From Siphonodentalium dalli (taxonomy: Eukaryota; Mollusca; Scaphopoda; Gadilida; Siphonodentaliidae), in assembly GCA_032622095.1 (NCBI GenBank), contig CP136065.1, forward strand, positions 219,336,151-219,400,150: 64,000 nt of DNA, written 5' to 3'. Both the position numbers and the translations under genes were made by a program. Below are positions 1 to 12,179 of this stretch, piece by piece; the stretch's first letter is position 1; each line of letters begins with the position of its first letter. Below the pieces are notes generated by a model that was not told where the DNA came from, ran no database searches, and saw only the letters and a program-made list of their open reading frames with translations.

Positions 1-45
1 CTTCTCCCTAATAACCAAACAGGGAGAAGTGACTTCTCCTAATCA
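1..45. repeat. Repeat D palindrome fragment
   Basis: The window opens with a short inverted repeat of the form CTTCTCCCTAATAAC...GGGAGAAG followed by a second CTTCTCC. The same unit recurs at about 11875-11920 and 39145-39190, each time next to copies of a 21-bp minisatellite unit or its remnants. It is a dispersed palindromic repeat, called repeat D here. No coding potential is seen. Confidence 0.6.
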
Positions 46-99
46 GAGACGCTGTGCATCGTCGAGTTGTGGAATAAGAAAATTATTAGAACCCACAAA

Positions 100-617
100 T
101 TTAATTTGGTCAATATCGAATTATGTTTGTTAAGAGTTATCTTGCTTACATAGCGAAATAAGACACTTGGTAGACAATCCAGGAGGTATAACTCATGGAA
201 AAAAAACTTTGAAAGGACTGGTTTTTGAGCTCATTCAAGCGATTCATGAGTAGAGGCCACATTTCAAATTTGGACAAAACCGGATGTTTGTTGAAGTTAT
301 CATGCTTATGTCAAGAAATAAACATCCAAAACAAACTGGTTTTCGAAAACATCCAAGAGATTCATCAGTAAAAGCATGCATGATTCAAATTTGCTCAAAA
401 GTGAATTGTTTCTTAATGTGCGCTTACGTTTTGAAAGACAACATACACACAATTCAGGAGGCATAACTACTGAAAAAAAATCGGGCAGGACTGGTTTTTG
501 AACTCAGCCAAGAGATTCATAAGTAGAAGCCATGATTCAAATTTGATTACGTTTGTTAAAGTTATTGCACTTACGGACGTCAACTCATTCATAAACCATA
601 GGTCGGGTTTGTTACAC
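100..617. repeat. Degenerate tandem repeat, three units
   Basis: Three diverged units share the text AACTGGTTTTyGA, 'GAGATTCATnAGTA' and 'GTTTGTTnAAGTTAT'. The stretch ends in AACCATAGGTCGGGTTTGT, which resembles the right end of the 161-bp repeat element at 3731-5281. It is probably an old fragment of a related element. 618-679 shows nothing else. Confidence 0.45.
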
Positions 618-679
618 AAATGGACTAAAAAGTAAAAAAGATTTCAACAAATTTAGACTGGAATTCTGGATATATCTTT

Positions 680-960
680 AATTGACATTTAGAAACCCCA
701 TCATGTTCCCCAAAAGTGAGTTTAAATTAAAGAGTTCAGAGACCCCATCATGTTCCCCAAAAGTGAGTTTAAATTAAAGAGTTCAGAAATCCCATCATGT
801 TCCCCAAAAGTGAGTTTAAATTAAAGAGCTCAGAGACCCCATCATGGGCCCCAAAAGTGAGTTTAAACTAAAGAGTACAGAAACCCCATCAAGTGCCTCA
901 AAAGTGAGTTTAAATTAAAGATCTCAGAGACCCCATCATGGGTCCTAAAAGTTCTCAAGT
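680..960. repeat. Tandem repeat, about 63-bp unit
   Basis: Five units carry the text 'CCCCATCATG' plus 'CCAAAAGTGAGTTTAAA'. The same unit reappears at 3451-3535, on the far side of the 165-bp satellite, so the satellite is bracketed by this repeat. 961-1081 shows no recognisable feature. Confidence 0.75.
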
Positions 961-1081
961 TTAGACTAGAGGTGTGACTGTCCCAATGGGACTAAGGATA
1001 CCCCACCCTTCCATGTATTAAAACACTAAGATGTTTCACATGTCAGTAAACATCAAGTTAAAATAATAAAATAACAGATTA

Positions 1082-1385
1082 CCATTGCAGGTGCACAACT
1101 GTAACCCAAAACCCTAATCCTAAATCTATTGCCGAAAAATGTAGGAATAAAAGCTCAGACAAAATTATGCATGTTGCAAAAATGTTCTAAGTAAAAAAAA
1201 GTGCAATAACTCCACAAAACAAAGTTGGACAGACATAATAATCGCAGGTGCACAGGTTCCCATGGTACTACATATCTGAGCCAAGTTTCAAAAACATTGA
1301 CCTAAAACTGTAGGAATAAAAGCTCAGACAAAATTATGCATTTTGCAAAAACAATTTGTCGAAAAGGGGGAAAACTCCACCAAAT
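1082..1385. repeat. Two-unit direct repeat, about 168 bp
   Basis: The string GGAATAAAAGCTCAGACAAA followed by ATTATGCAT occurs near 1140 and again near 1308, with similar flanks ('GCAGGTGCACA', 'AACTCCAC'). This is a diverged tandem duplication with no coding signal. Confidence 0.6.
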
Positions 1386-1449
1386 GAAAGTGTCAATGAC
1401 ACTGTAGCTCAACTTGGAAAGGGAATAATTTCATGTGTTACAGTCAATT

Positions 1450-3440
1450 GAGTGATTAGGAATGAAATGTCAATGTCAACAGCCATGACAAATTTCATAA
1501 TGATCCGATCAAAGGTACGACCTGTAGCCCGTGCCAAAGGATTTAGTCATGCAAAGAGTAAAATCCAAGATGGCTGCTGGTGGCCATGTTTTTTGGCCAA
1601 CGATCCCAAAATTACTCGTTCCCATCTACATGTCAATATTAACATAAATGACAAATTTCATCATCAGACGAACAGTACGACCTGTAGCCTGTGCTAATGG
1701 ACTGAATTGTTAAATCTAAGATGGCCACTGGCGGTCATTTGTTTTGGCTGAACGACCCAAAAATGACTCGTTCCCATTTTCATGTCAATGTCAACAGCCA
1801 TGAAAAAATTTCATAATGATCCAACCAAAGGTACGACCTGTAGCCTGTGCCAAAGGATTTAGTCATGCAAAGAGTAAAATCCAAGATGGCTGCTGGTGGC
1901 CATGTTTTTTGGCCGAATGACCCCAAAATTACTCGTTCCCATCTACATGTGATTGTTAACATCAATGACAAATTTCATAATGATCCAACCAAAGGTACGA
2001 CCCGTAGACTGTGCCAAAGAATTTAGTCATGCAAAGAGTAAAACCCAAGATGGCTGCTGGTGGCCATGTTTTTTGGCCGAATGACCCCAAAATTACTCGT
2101 TCCAATCTACATGTCATTGTTAACATCAATTAGAAATTTCATGATCATCCGACCAAAGGTACGACCGGTAGCCCGTGCCAAAGGATTTAGTCATGCAAAG
2201 AGTAAAATCCAAGATGGCTGCTGGGCAGTGCTGGCAGCCATGTTTTTTGGCCGAACCACCCCAAAATTACTCGTTCCCATCTACATGTCAATATTAACAT
2301 CCATGACAAATTTCATGATCATCAGACGAACAGTACGACCTGCAGCCCGTGCTAATGAATTGAAGTTTTAAATCCAAGATGGCCACTGGCGGCCATGTTT
2401 TTTGGCCGAATGATCCCAAAATGAATCGTTCCCATCTACATGTCAATGTCAACAGCCATGACAAATTTTATAATGATCCAACCAAAGGTACGACCTGTAG
2501 CCTGTGCCAAAGAATTTAGTCATGCAAAGAGTAAAATCCAAGATGCTGCTGACGGCCATATATTTTTAAGCCGAATGACCCCAAAATGACTCGTTCCCAT
2601 CTACATGTCATTGTTAACATCAATGACAAATTTCACGATGATCCAACCAAAGGTACGACCCGTAGCCTGTGCCAAAGGATTTAGTCATGCAAAGAGTAAA
2701 ATCCAAGATGACTGCTGGCAGCCATGTTTTTTGGCCGAATGACCCCAAAATGACTCGTTCCCATCTACATGTCATTGTTAACATAAATGACAAATTTCAT
2801 GATCATCCGACCAAAGGTACGACCCGCAGACCGTGCCAAAGGATTTAGTCATACAAAGAGTAAAATCCAAGATGGCTGCTGGCCCCATGTTTTTTGGCCG
2901 AACGACCCCAAAATTACTCGTTCCCATCTACATGTCAATATTAACATAAATGACAAATTTATTGATCATCAGACGAACAGTACGACCTGTAGCCCGTGCT
3001 AATGGATTGAATTTTTAAATCCAAGATGGCCACTGGCGGCCATGAATTTTGGCCGAATGATCCCAAAATGACTCGTTCCCATCTACATGTCAATGTCAAC
3101 AGCCATGACAAATTTCATAATGATCCAACCAAAGGTACGACCTGTAGCCCGTGCCAAAGAATTTAGTCATGCAAAGAGTAAAATCCAAGATGGCTGTTGG
3201 TGGCCATGTTTTTTGGCCGAATGACCCCAAAATGACTCGTTCCCATCTACATGTCAATATTAACATCCATGACAAATTTCATGATGATCAGACGAACAGT
3301 AGGACCTGTAGCCCGTGCTAATGGATTGAATTTTGAAATCCAAGATGGCCACTGGTGGCCATGTTTTTTTTCCAAATGACCCCAAAATGACTCGTTCCCA
3401 TCTACATGTCAATGTCAACAGCTATGACAAATTTCAGAAT
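1450..3440. repeat. 165-bp satellite with two monomer types
   Basis: About twelve head-to-tail monomers of about 165 bp. Type A contains CATGCAAAGAGTAAAATCC then AAGATGGCTGCTGG. Type B contains TGAATTTTTAAATCC then AAGATGGCCACTGG. Both share TACTCGTTCCCATCTACATG. Read left to right the order is A B A A A B A A A B A B, which suggests a four-monomer (AAAB) higher-order unit. Short open frames here follow the repeat periodicity and are not genes. Confidence 0.85.
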
Positions 3441-3450
3441 GATCCAACTA

Positions 3451-3535
3451 AAGAGCTCAGAAACCCCATCATGGGCTCCAAAAGTGAGTTTAAACTCAAG
3501 AGCTCAGAAACCCCATCATGAGTCACAAAATAATG
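3451..3535. repeat. Right flank copy of the 63-bp repeat
   Basis: One and a half units of the repeat seen at 680-960 ('CCCCATCATG', 'AAAAGTGAGTTTAAACT') directly follow the last satellite monomer. 3536-3730 shows nothing further. Confidence 0.7.
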
Positions 3536-3730
3536 AGTTTCTAAAACACATTTTATACAGCCATAAAAATATTTATGATCTCATTTCAAGCATTTTACAG
3601 TAATATTCCCTTTAACCTTTGATCTCTAAAATAACAATGTCTGCACTTCTATCATCTTTTCATATGTTTGTTGTCTGATCATTTTGTCCTGAACACTGCT
3701 CTAGATGAATAACAAGGGGTACGCATCTAA

Positions 3731-5281
3731 GATGCTTTTGTCGAGTTTTTTGGCAGTCGAACCAAACTTCTGCCAATAAGGTGCACAACTCCGGGAAAAA
3801 AAGTTGGACGGTGGTATATTATTGCAATAGACCTATATACCAAATATCAATTGAATCCGTTAATATTTCATTGAGTTATCGCACTGACGGTGATAAAATT
3901 GTGATTAAAATAGACAAACTAAGACCCTCCGGAAATAGACAAACTAAGACCCTCCGGAAAAAAAATCGGACAAACCAGGTTTTCGAATTCGTCCGAGATA
4001 TTGTTGCAATAGACTTATATACCAAATATTGTTTAAATCGGTTAATATTTCATTGAGTTATCGCGCTAACGGTGATAACATTGCTAAAAATAGACAAACT
4101 AAGACCCATAACACTGCACAAAAATTTCGGACAAACCTGGTTTTCGAACTCGTCCGAGATATTGTTGCAGGAGACTCATATACCAAATATTGTTGAAATC
4201 GGTTAATATTTCATCGAGTTATCGCGCTAACGGTGATAAAATTGCTAAAAATAGACAAACTAAGACCCATAACTATGCGAAAAAAAATTAGACAAACCTG
4301 GTTTTCGAACTCGTCCGAGATATTGTTGCAGGAGACTCATATACCAAATATTGTTGAAATCGGTTAATATTTCATCGAGTTATCGCGCTAACGGTGATAA
4401 AATTGCTAAAAATAGACAAACTAAGACCCATAACTCTGCGAAAAAAAATCGGACAAACCTGGTTTTCGAACTCGTCCGAGATATTGTTGCAGGAGACTCA
4501 TATACCAAATATTGTTGAAATCGGTTAATATTTCATCGAGTTATCGTGCTAACGGTGATAAAATTGCTAAAAATAGACAAACTAAGACCCATAACTCTGC
4601 GAAAAAAAATTAGACAAACCTGGTTTTCGAACTCGTCCGAGATATTGTTGCAGGAGACTCATATACCAAATATTGTTGAAATCGGTTAATGTTTCATCGA
4701 GTTATCACGCTAACGGTGATAAAATTGCTAAAAATATACAAACTAAGACCCATAACTCCGCGAAAAAAATTCGGTCAAACCTGGTTTTCGAACTCGTCCG
4801 AGATATTGTTGCAGGAGACTCATATAACAAATATTGTAGAAATCGGTTAATATTTCATCGAGTTATCGCGCTAACGGTGATAAAATTGCTAAAAATAGAC
4901 AAACTAAGACCCATAACTCCGGAAATTTTTTTCGGACAAACCTGGTTTTCGAACTCGTCCGATATATTGTTGCAAGAGTCTGATATACCAAATATTGTTG
5001 AAATTGGTTAATATTTGCGTGAGTTATCGCACTAACGGTGAAAAACTTAACTAAAAACCATCTAAGATGGATAACTCTTGTAAAAAAGTTCGGACGTGAC
5101 CCATTTTCTACAGGCAGTAAATAGTCATTGGGAGCAACTGCCATACCAAAATTTTTTTGAATCCGTTCACAAATGTCAAAGTTATAAGGCATTCTTTAGG
5201 TCCGCCCGCCACCTGCCCGCCGCCCGCCCGCCAACCGTCCCTCGTCAAACCATAAGTCGAGTTTTTGAAAAACTCGACTAA
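3731..5281 (+). mobile_element. Helentron/pearl-like element with 161-bp core array
   Basis: The core is about eight tandem units of exactly 161 bp: the text TTTTCGAACTCGTCCGAG recurs near 3980, 4141, 4302, 4463, 4624, 4785 and 4946. The left end contains GTCGAGTTTTTTGGCAGTCG at 3740. The right end is a CCGCC-rich microsatellite (about 5203-5236) followed by a perfect 12-bp-arm palindrome at 5255-5279 (arm AGTCGAGTTTTT). Tandem core, GTCY/CCGCC-type microsatellite and terminal hairpin match what is known of Helentron-associated (pearl-like) elements. The family assignment is inferred. No protein is encoded. Confidence 0.6.
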
Positions 5282-5464
5282 TAAACCATTCCAATGTATA
5301 CTTTTATAACAGAGATGGAGATGCCATTTAGTGAAGAAAGGGTTAATAAAGGCTAGACACTGGTTTTACGGAAAGATGATTTTGAATGTATAGAGAGATA
5401 GAATACACAAGACCTTGTGTCTCAATGCTATGTAGTGTCTGATGAGATGATTTAAAATATAGAC

Positions 5465-5904
5465 AAGCCTTAAAATAGTATGTCTTTTATTTGCAGAATG
5501 AGGTCCCCAGAGGGTGAATTTAGTGATGCTATCCCACACAGTGGGCTAGCATCACCTATTTCACCCTCTGGGGATCTCATTCTGCTTGTAGGCCTCGTCT
5601 TCTGGGAAGTATCTATAGTCTCAAATTAACATTGTTTTTATTTACTTTTTCCCTTCTGGGAAGTTTCTATATGCCCTAAGATAGAACGCACCATAATCGA
5701 GGTGACTATTGGGTGAACATCACCAACTTCAACTGGGGAATTTAATTCTGATCCTAGGTCTTCCATAGCAGTTGAGGCCAAAGCTGAATGAGGTTCCCAG
5801 ACAGTAAACTTGGTGATGCTAGCCCACTGTGCAGGATAGCGTCACTAAATTCATCCTCTGGGGACCTCATTCTGCAAATGACAGACACACTATTTGCAGG
5901 CTTG
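5465..5904. mobile_element. MITE family A, full copy
   Basis: Terminal inverted repeat beginning AAGCCT and ending in AGGCTT, with a large hairpin at each end. Each hairpin has arms reading GAATGAGGTCCCCAGAGGGT and its reverse complement. The roughly 200-bp middle contains 'AGTATCTATAGTCTCAAATTAACATTG' in two parts and 'GGTGAACATCACCAACTTCAA' in two parts. Eleven copies are recognisable in the window, in both orientations. Confidence 0.75.
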
Positions 5905-6272
5905 GTCTGTTGGGATGATGTTAACAATAGAATGTGGAATTTAAATTAAAACCAACGTAAATTGATGAATCTGAGAACACCAGACCGAATCTTAACCAGG
6001 ATTAGAATCTGTCATTACATTTCTAACATTTTACAGCAAATTAGATCGACATCAAATTAGATGTCAGTGAGAATAAACTGATGACAAATTGTTCTAACCG
6101 AAAGTGTTTTTATAAGACTCAATTTGGTTTTGGCCCCCGATTTACAATTATGATTTAATACAACATTTTGATGATGAAAACATGAGAAGAATAGATAAGG
6201 GGTAAGAGAATCTAGCAGCCATCTGATATCCGCTTTCGTTGAGCTAACTCCTCAAAGACTCACATTAACACC

Positions 6273-6617
6273 TACAGTAATGCCCTAAATAATAAACTCC
6301 TTAACCACATCAGAATTATGGGTAATTTTTCAGGATTTAGTCGGAAATATGGCTTGTTGCCATTCATCGGAAAGCTTTCAGTGAGAGCTTTCCGATGAAT
6401 GGCTACAAGCCATATTTCGACTCCTTAACCACAGCAGAATTATGGGTAATTTTTCAGGATTTAGTCGGAAATATGGCTTGTTGCCATTCATGGGAAAGCT
6501 CTCAGTGAGAGCTTTCTGATGAATGGCAACAAGCCATATTTCGACTCCTTAACCACAGCAGAATTATGAGTAATTTTTCAGGATTTAGTCGGAAATATGG
6601 CTTGTTGCCATTTTTAT
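6273..6617. mobile_element. MITE family C, partly triplicated
   Basis: Starts with TACAGTAATGCCCTAAATAA and carries the family C palindrome (GGATTTAGTCGGAAATATGG, CTTGTTGCCATTCATCGG and their complements). The inner part is repeated about three times head-to-tail, so the copy is rearranged. The clean form of the element is 217 bp (see 13230-13446). Confidence 0.7.
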
Positions 6618-6624
6618 ATTACTA

Positions 6625-7210
6625 TCATAATGCTGGACCAAGTCTTCATGGTCCACAACAGCTTGGGATATCTGTTGGGTTGATGCTATTTTGGACTGAG
6701 TCCCCTCCCAGTATACTCTTCTATAATGGACTTTAAGCCCAGAATCATGGGTGGGAGTTATCTTGCTTGTATATCTTCGGATTAGGTCAAATGGATGCTT
6801 TTCGTATATGAACATAGAGGGCAGCCTTTTCCAAGCATGATGATAAAGGTTCTTTAAATGCCAAAACAATGAGCTTTATAGGTAAACAATGCCTTGTTTT
6901 CCAGAGAATTTTGATTTGTCGAGCAATCAGAAACTGCATGTAAACAATATTTTAAACAATTCTATCATCACGTTACCTTTTTCTATCAAGGAATATAAAA
7001 TATCATTTTTTAAGACATATCAATCGCAAACATGTCAGATAATTAATCATATCGTGGGTTCACGTGAATGCCCGGGTTCCACGTGTACATATAGTAAGTT
7101 TTTTAAATTAAAGTCGTTTATAAAGAGTAACAGGAGGGAATTCGGTCCAAAATAGCATCAATATCCCAAGCTGTTGTGGACCGAGAAAACTTGGTCTATC
7201 ATCATGCTAG
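6625..7210. mobile_element. Element with long inverted repeats
   Basis: The left arm near 6630-6695 ('GGTCCACAACAGCTTGGGATAT', split, and 'TGATGCTATTTTGGAC') is the reverse complement of the right arm near 7143-7210 ('GTCCAAAATAGCATCAATAT', 'CCCAAGCTGTTGTGGACC'). The loop is about 450 bp and shows no convincing protein. It is probably a non-autonomous DNA transposon. I could not settle a target-site duplication. Confidence 0.5.
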
Positions 7211-7369
7211 ATTTATTTTGTGCCATCAAGAATACTGATCAGAGATCACGTAAACAAGAGGTTGCACGACAGGTGCTGGGATACCCCCATGGTGGGAATT
7301 TAAATGGGCAGGTCGGAAACCAAATTGTGAACAAAAATGTGATGAACGAACAAATTACTTGACAATTCT

Positions 7370-7800
7370 AACAAGCGACGGACAGATATCCAACATTTTC
7401 AGATAAAGAAAGAGGGATACCTCTTGAACGGAAAATGTGAACAACATCCATGAACCCTCTTTTGAAAGCTTCTTATGATGCCAAATCTGCATACAAAATT
7501 TCATTGAGATCGGATAACCCATGGGAGATAACCCATGGTTGAGATATTTGAGCAGACGGACAGAAACTGAACATTTTCAGATAAACAAAGAGGGATAACT
7601 CTTGAACTGAAAATAAAAAAAATGTCAATGAACCCTCTTTTGAAAGCCCTCCTGATGACTAATCTGGATACCAAATTACATTGAGATCTAATCACCCATG
7701 GTTGAGATATATGAGTGGACGGACGCATGGATGGACAGACAGATGGACAGATGCATGTAATCCGGTATACCCCCATCTTTTGGGATGGGGGTATAATGAC
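7370..7800 (-). mobile_element. Helentron-like repeat, two core units
   Basis: Two core units of about 190 bp (shared 'GAACCCTCTTTTGAAAG', 'ACCCATGGTTGAGATAT') are followed by a GGAC/GATGGACAGA microsatellite and a palindrome, TACCCCCATCTTTTGGGATG then GGGGTATA. The inverted copy at 36838-37190 has the same parts in the reverse order. No protein is encoded; the short ORFs follow the repeat. 7801-8150 holds nothing recognisable. Confidence 0.6.
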
Positions 7801-8154
7801 AATTATTTGTTCAGATATCATGGGTAACATAATGGTTATAGCTATATGACAATGATCTATTCTGGGTTAAATTATGGGTGATACCAATCTTTGAAATGAC
7901 AGGTCCACCTTTCTAGCAGTGGTGCTGTGAATCAATTGACTCCTTTTGCATAATGAACTGCTACTGATAAGAATTACAAATAGGGTACATACTACATCAA
8001 TAGAGTTTGAGTTCTTTTTATAAGTTGTCGTTTTGCCATATCCATAGTTATTATTACGGGCCCGGGTTTCAACAAAACTCACAAATACATTGCATAGTAA
8101 TAAGTTTGAGATCATTTCTCTGTTCCTCAATGTGGAAGTTGACTCTGAGATTAT

Positions 8155-8775
8155 GTTCTTAAATTGGCTTAAATCTCACTTTGCCGATGAGCCTGCAGAA
8201 ATATTGGCGGCAAGGTTTGAGCGTCACGCCTATAGTCTGTATTAATTAAATAACAGATTGCTCCCGATGCAGTGTTGTTTTAGCATGCCGCCTGAATGCG
8301 TTTCAAATGAGTCGTCGTCAGATGAGTGATTTTTATGTTCACTCAGTGAAATAGTAGTAAACTGTTGTTTTGTAACGGGATTTTTGGGGATCGGTCATTC
8401 GCCATATCTGGTCCATTATTCTGGTGTCCCTATATAAGTTGGATGTTTTTATTAAACTATTGTCGTGTATTTGTTATGTCTGTTGTCTCCTTGTATATAT
8501 TTTATTAATTATTTTGCTAAAATAAATAAACAAATAAAAGATGACGCAGATTATTTCCTAACATCAACATTGAATCAAAGCCAAAGTTACAAAACCCCAG
8601 ATGTGACAAATCATTAAAACCCCAAAAGCAAAGAGGACAAACCATTAAAACCCCAAAAGAAATGAGAAACATACTATAAGCGGCAAACGATTGAACTAAG
8701 GGATTATCAACACCTCGTGCAGGTACCCCCAGAAACAATAGACGTCGGCAGATCGAGATGCTCCCCTTAAATTAC
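8155..8775 (+). repeat. Inverted duplication, left arm
   Basis: 8155-8440 and 8515-8775 are near-identical reverse complements of 17112-17395 and 16262-16530, in matching order. Shared text includes TTTTAGCATGCCGCCTGAAT and GCGGCAAACGATTGAACTAA. The right copy carries a family A MITE between the two blocks and this one does not, which dates that insertion after the duplication. The sequence up to 8440 also ends in the LINE-like text described at 17035-17175. Confidence 0.7.
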
Positions 8776-8879
8776 CATTGCTCTGTGGCCCTCATTGACA
8801 ATTTTGCTGAAAGGAGACTGAAAATGGACATTTTCCTTGTTAGAGGTACTCAATCCAAACAGATTCCAACAACAACAAT

Positions 8880-9125
8880 CCAATCAGAGGGTCCTATATT
8901 ACTATTTCTTTGGCTTTGGGGGTAAAAAATATTTGATTCGAGTCGAGGAACCCATCAAACAAAGCTCAGAGTTATTAGATATTGATTTTTCAAATTTGTT
9001 ATTTACTCGAGATGAGTACTAATAATTGCCTTCAACTGCCGTAATCTGCTCGGGATGTGTACACCAAAATCTATTCAAACAGACAAGGATGGATAACTCT
9101 AAAATCAAGTGGTAATAATAACGCA
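8880..9125 (+). repeat. Dispersed repeat with G-tract
   Basis: The text TATTTCTTTGGCTTTGGGGG, 'CAAACAAAGCTCAGAG' and 'GATGGATAACTCTAAAATCA' recurs in the same order at 13788-13925, where the G run has expanded to about 16. This is a diverged repeat pair with no coding signal. Confidence 0.55.
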
Positions 9126-9160
9126 ATTTTGACTGAGTTCTGGGCCAGAAAGTATTCCCA

Positions 9161-9242
9161 GTAAGTACACCATTATAATGAGTAAATACACCATTATAAT
9201 GAGTAAGTACACCACTGTAATGAGTAAGTACACCACTGTAAC
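9161..9242 (+). repeat. 21-bp minisatellite, short block
   Basis: About four units of GAGTAAGTACACCATTATAAT and close variants (PCR-type variation ATTATAAT versus ACTGTAAT). Same unit as the large array at 10037-10852. 9243-10036 is AT-rich and unique, with no supportable gene. Confidence 0.85.
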
Positions 9243-10036
9243 TAGAATGCACTCAGAGAGATGCCAACGTGCGCAAAACTGTAATAAACAATCATTTAAA
9301 AAATAATTTCACTGTATTTTACTTAATTTATTTAATTTAATTTAATGTTAGCAAAAAAAGACAATTACCATTTCTCATTTCATCACAGATAAAAGGCAAA
9401 TTACTATATTAATCATTTAAGTAATTAAAACCAATTCCATGTTGCCGAAAGGATGAGACTTTAATATCGATTACATTTTTTTCAGCGGCATATTTTCATT
9501 TTCATTTTCCGATAGTCAAAGTTGACCAAAGGAGCAATTATAAGAAATAATTAATACCATTTGTGTAAATATTGATAGCAGCCAATATGCAACAATAAAT
9601 ATCAATAATTAATCAATAATTAATCAATAACGATCATTTTATGAAATAATAAACTCTTCAAACGGTGTTTGTGTCAACAAATGCGTTTTGTTTTGTGTTA
9701 TGTCATTCGTCGTATTTGACCCGGAAATCGGCTGAAGGTTAGGCTATTCAGCCTATTGCGTCGAACTACGAAATCGCGTTTTGAATGTCTCTCTTTTCCC
9801 GCACGATAAAAAGAGGTCTTCGCACGAACCAAAAATGATAAAACTTCCCAATTATAAGTAAAAATACCCAAATGAAGGAGTCTATGTAGGTCCCGAAGGA
9901 GTCTATAGACTCTTTGATGTAGAGTTCTGATGGAGAAAATGTAGGTCGATCTACATGTAGACGTCATGGAGTGAAACGGAGTAGGGTGACACCAACCTAC
10001 GAATCTGTCTGATCGCCATACTGTTGCGCGAGCGCA

Positions 10037-10852
10037 CGTAATGAGTAAGTACATCATTATAATGAGTAAGTACATCATTATAATGAGTAAGTACACCACT
10101 GTAATGAGTAAGTACATCATTATAATGAGTAAGTACATCATTATGATGAGTAAGTACACCACTGTAATGAGTAAGTTCACCACTGTAATGAGTAAGTACA
10201 CCATTATAATGAGTAAGTACACCACTATAATGAGTAAATACACCACTGTAATGAGTAAGTACACCATTATAATGAGTAAGTACACCACTGTAATGAGTAA
10301 GTTTACTATTATAATGAGTAAGTACACCATTATAATAGTAAGTACACCATTATAATGAGTAAATACACCACTGTAATGAGTAAGTACACCATTATAATGA
10401 GTAAGTACACCACTATAATGAGTAAGTACACCATTATAATGAGTAAGTACACCATTATAATGAATAAGTACACCACTGTAATGAGTAAGTACACCATTAT
10501 AATGAGTAAGTACACCACTGTAATGAGTAAGTTTACCATTATAATGAGTAAGTACACCATTATAATGAGTAAGTACATGCACTATTATAATGAGTAAATA
10601 CACCACTGTAATGAGTAAGTACACCATTATAATGAGTAATTACACCACTATAATGAGTAAGTACACCACTATAATGAGTAAGTACACCACTGTAATGAGT
10701 AAGTACACCATTATAATGAGTAAGAACACCACTATAATGAGTAAGTACACCATTATAATGAGTAAGTACACCATTATACTGAGTAAGTACACCACTGTAA
10801 CGAGTAAGTACACCATTATAATGTGTAAGTACACCACTATAATGAGTAATTA
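10037..10852 (+). repeat. 21-bp minisatellite, main array (about 39 units)
   Basis: Near-perfect tandem units of 21 bp (GAGTAAGTACACCATTATAA plus T). Because 21 is a multiple of three, several frames stay open on both strands and give repetitive peptides such as MSKYTIIMSKYTT. These are artefacts of the repeat, not proteins. Confidence 0.95.
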
Positions 10853-10954
10853 TACTGAATTCAAATGTGCTGTTCTGAAATATGCATGATGGTAAATGAG
10901 AGAGAAGGGAGGTACAAGTGGCACATTTTAGGGAGACAATTGTTGTGCCTTCTA

Positions 10955-11246
10955 GGCTGGTTGAACTGCTATGGGAGACCTACGATCAGTTGAAGTTGGT
11001 GATGTTCACCCATTAGTCACCTCGATTATGCATCTTATATTCTGCAGATTAGGAGATATAGAAAAACTGAATAGAAGGGAAAAAGTAACTAAAATCAATT
11101 TTAATTTGAGAAGATGAGGCCTATGTAGAATGAGGTCCCCAGAGGGTTAATTTAGTGATGCTAGCCCGCAATGCATGGTATAATCACTAAATTAACCCTC
11201 TGGGGACCTCATTCTGCAATTGACAGACACACTATTTCAAGGTTTG
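10955..11246. mobile_element. MITE family A, left hairpin missing
   Basis: Contains the family A middle ('GTTGAAGTTGGTGATGTTCA', 'CTCGATTATGCAT') and the complete right hairpin (GAATGAGGTCCCCAGAGGGT and its complement). The left hairpin is absent. 11250-11350 carries AATCGACTAG/TAGTCGATTAG inverted motifs of unclear origin. Confidence 0.65.
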
Positions 11247-11534
11247 ATAATGGATGCAATAGTTTTGAAACGATTAATCGACTAGGCAATGTCGACGCGA
11301 TTATTAAATTAGTCGATCCCGAAATCTGCTAGTCGATTAGTCGGGGAAAAAGCAGTACCTATGTGCTATCATGACAAAAGTGCCATTGCACGGCCATATT
11401 ATCATGTAATATGTAACAGTTAACACCTATTAACTTCTTAAAGCCTTATTGCATTGCATTGTTCCTTTAACGAAGTCAAGCTGGTAAAGTCAACTCAGTA
11501 ACTGAATAGATTCTAATACCCAGGGGGGGGGGTA

Positions 11535-11765
11535 TTTACTCATTATAATGGTGTACTTACTCATTACAGTGGTGTACTTACTCATTATAATGGAGCACTT
11601 ACTCATTATAGTGGTGTTCTTACTCATTACAGTGGTGTACTTACGCATTATAATGGTGTACTTACACATTATAATGATGTACTTACTTTATTATAATGGT
11701 GTACTTAAGCATTATAATGATGTACTTACTTTATTATAATGGTGTACTTACTCATTATAATGTTA
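11535..11765 (-). repeat. 21-bp minisatellite, inverted block
   Basis: About eleven units of the same 21-bp repeat, now on the opposite strand (ATTATAATGGTGTACTTACT). The block is preceded by a G run and followed directly by repeat D. Confidence 0.85.
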
Positions 11766-11769
11766 TTAT

Positions 11770-11960
11770 AAATGAGCTCTTATATTGTACACATTTTGTA
11801 ATACTTATTGGATCACAAAAAGGTGATGTTAGATTATAAATTGAACTTCAGTCTTAGTGACTCCTCCCTGATAACAGTCCACTTCTCCCTAATAACCAAA
11901 CATGGAGAAGTGACTTCTCCCAATTTGAAATCTCTCGAATGGTCCCTGGCACAGAGAGTT
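11770..11960. repeat. Repeat D copy
   Basis: Matches 39030-39215 along its length ('AATACTTATTGGAT', 'GACAACAGTC'-like text, then CTTCTCCCTAATAACCAAAC and GGAGAAGTGACTTCTCCCAA). In both places units of the 21-bp minisatellite lie immediately to the left. 11961-12179 shows nothing recognisable. Confidence 0.65.
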
Positions 11961-12179
11961 GTTAATATTGAATTAAGAAAAGACACCAGATCATTAATAA
12001 AAGATTTAAATCCAAGTTGATGTTGATTGCCTTTGAGGCAAAACTAATCTGCAAACACAGAACTTGTTGTCTGAACATCTGACAGAATTTGTCAGGATCA
12101 TTATACACAGCATCTCACTGTCGAGTATTTTGATCCTGAAGATAGGGGCACATTAAATAGAGACTCTTCAATGCAATCA

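Noticed and set aside
9698-10627. 309-codon minus-strand open frame
   Set aside because: Most of it is translation of the 21-bp minisatellite, whose period is a multiple of three; the remaining part has no recognisable domain.
10037-10852. Possible CRISPR array
   Set aside because: Regular repeats but no unique spacers, and the sequence is eukaryotic.
10041-10889. Plus-strand frames of MSKYTTIMSKYT type
   Set aside because: Same minisatellite artefact on the other strand.
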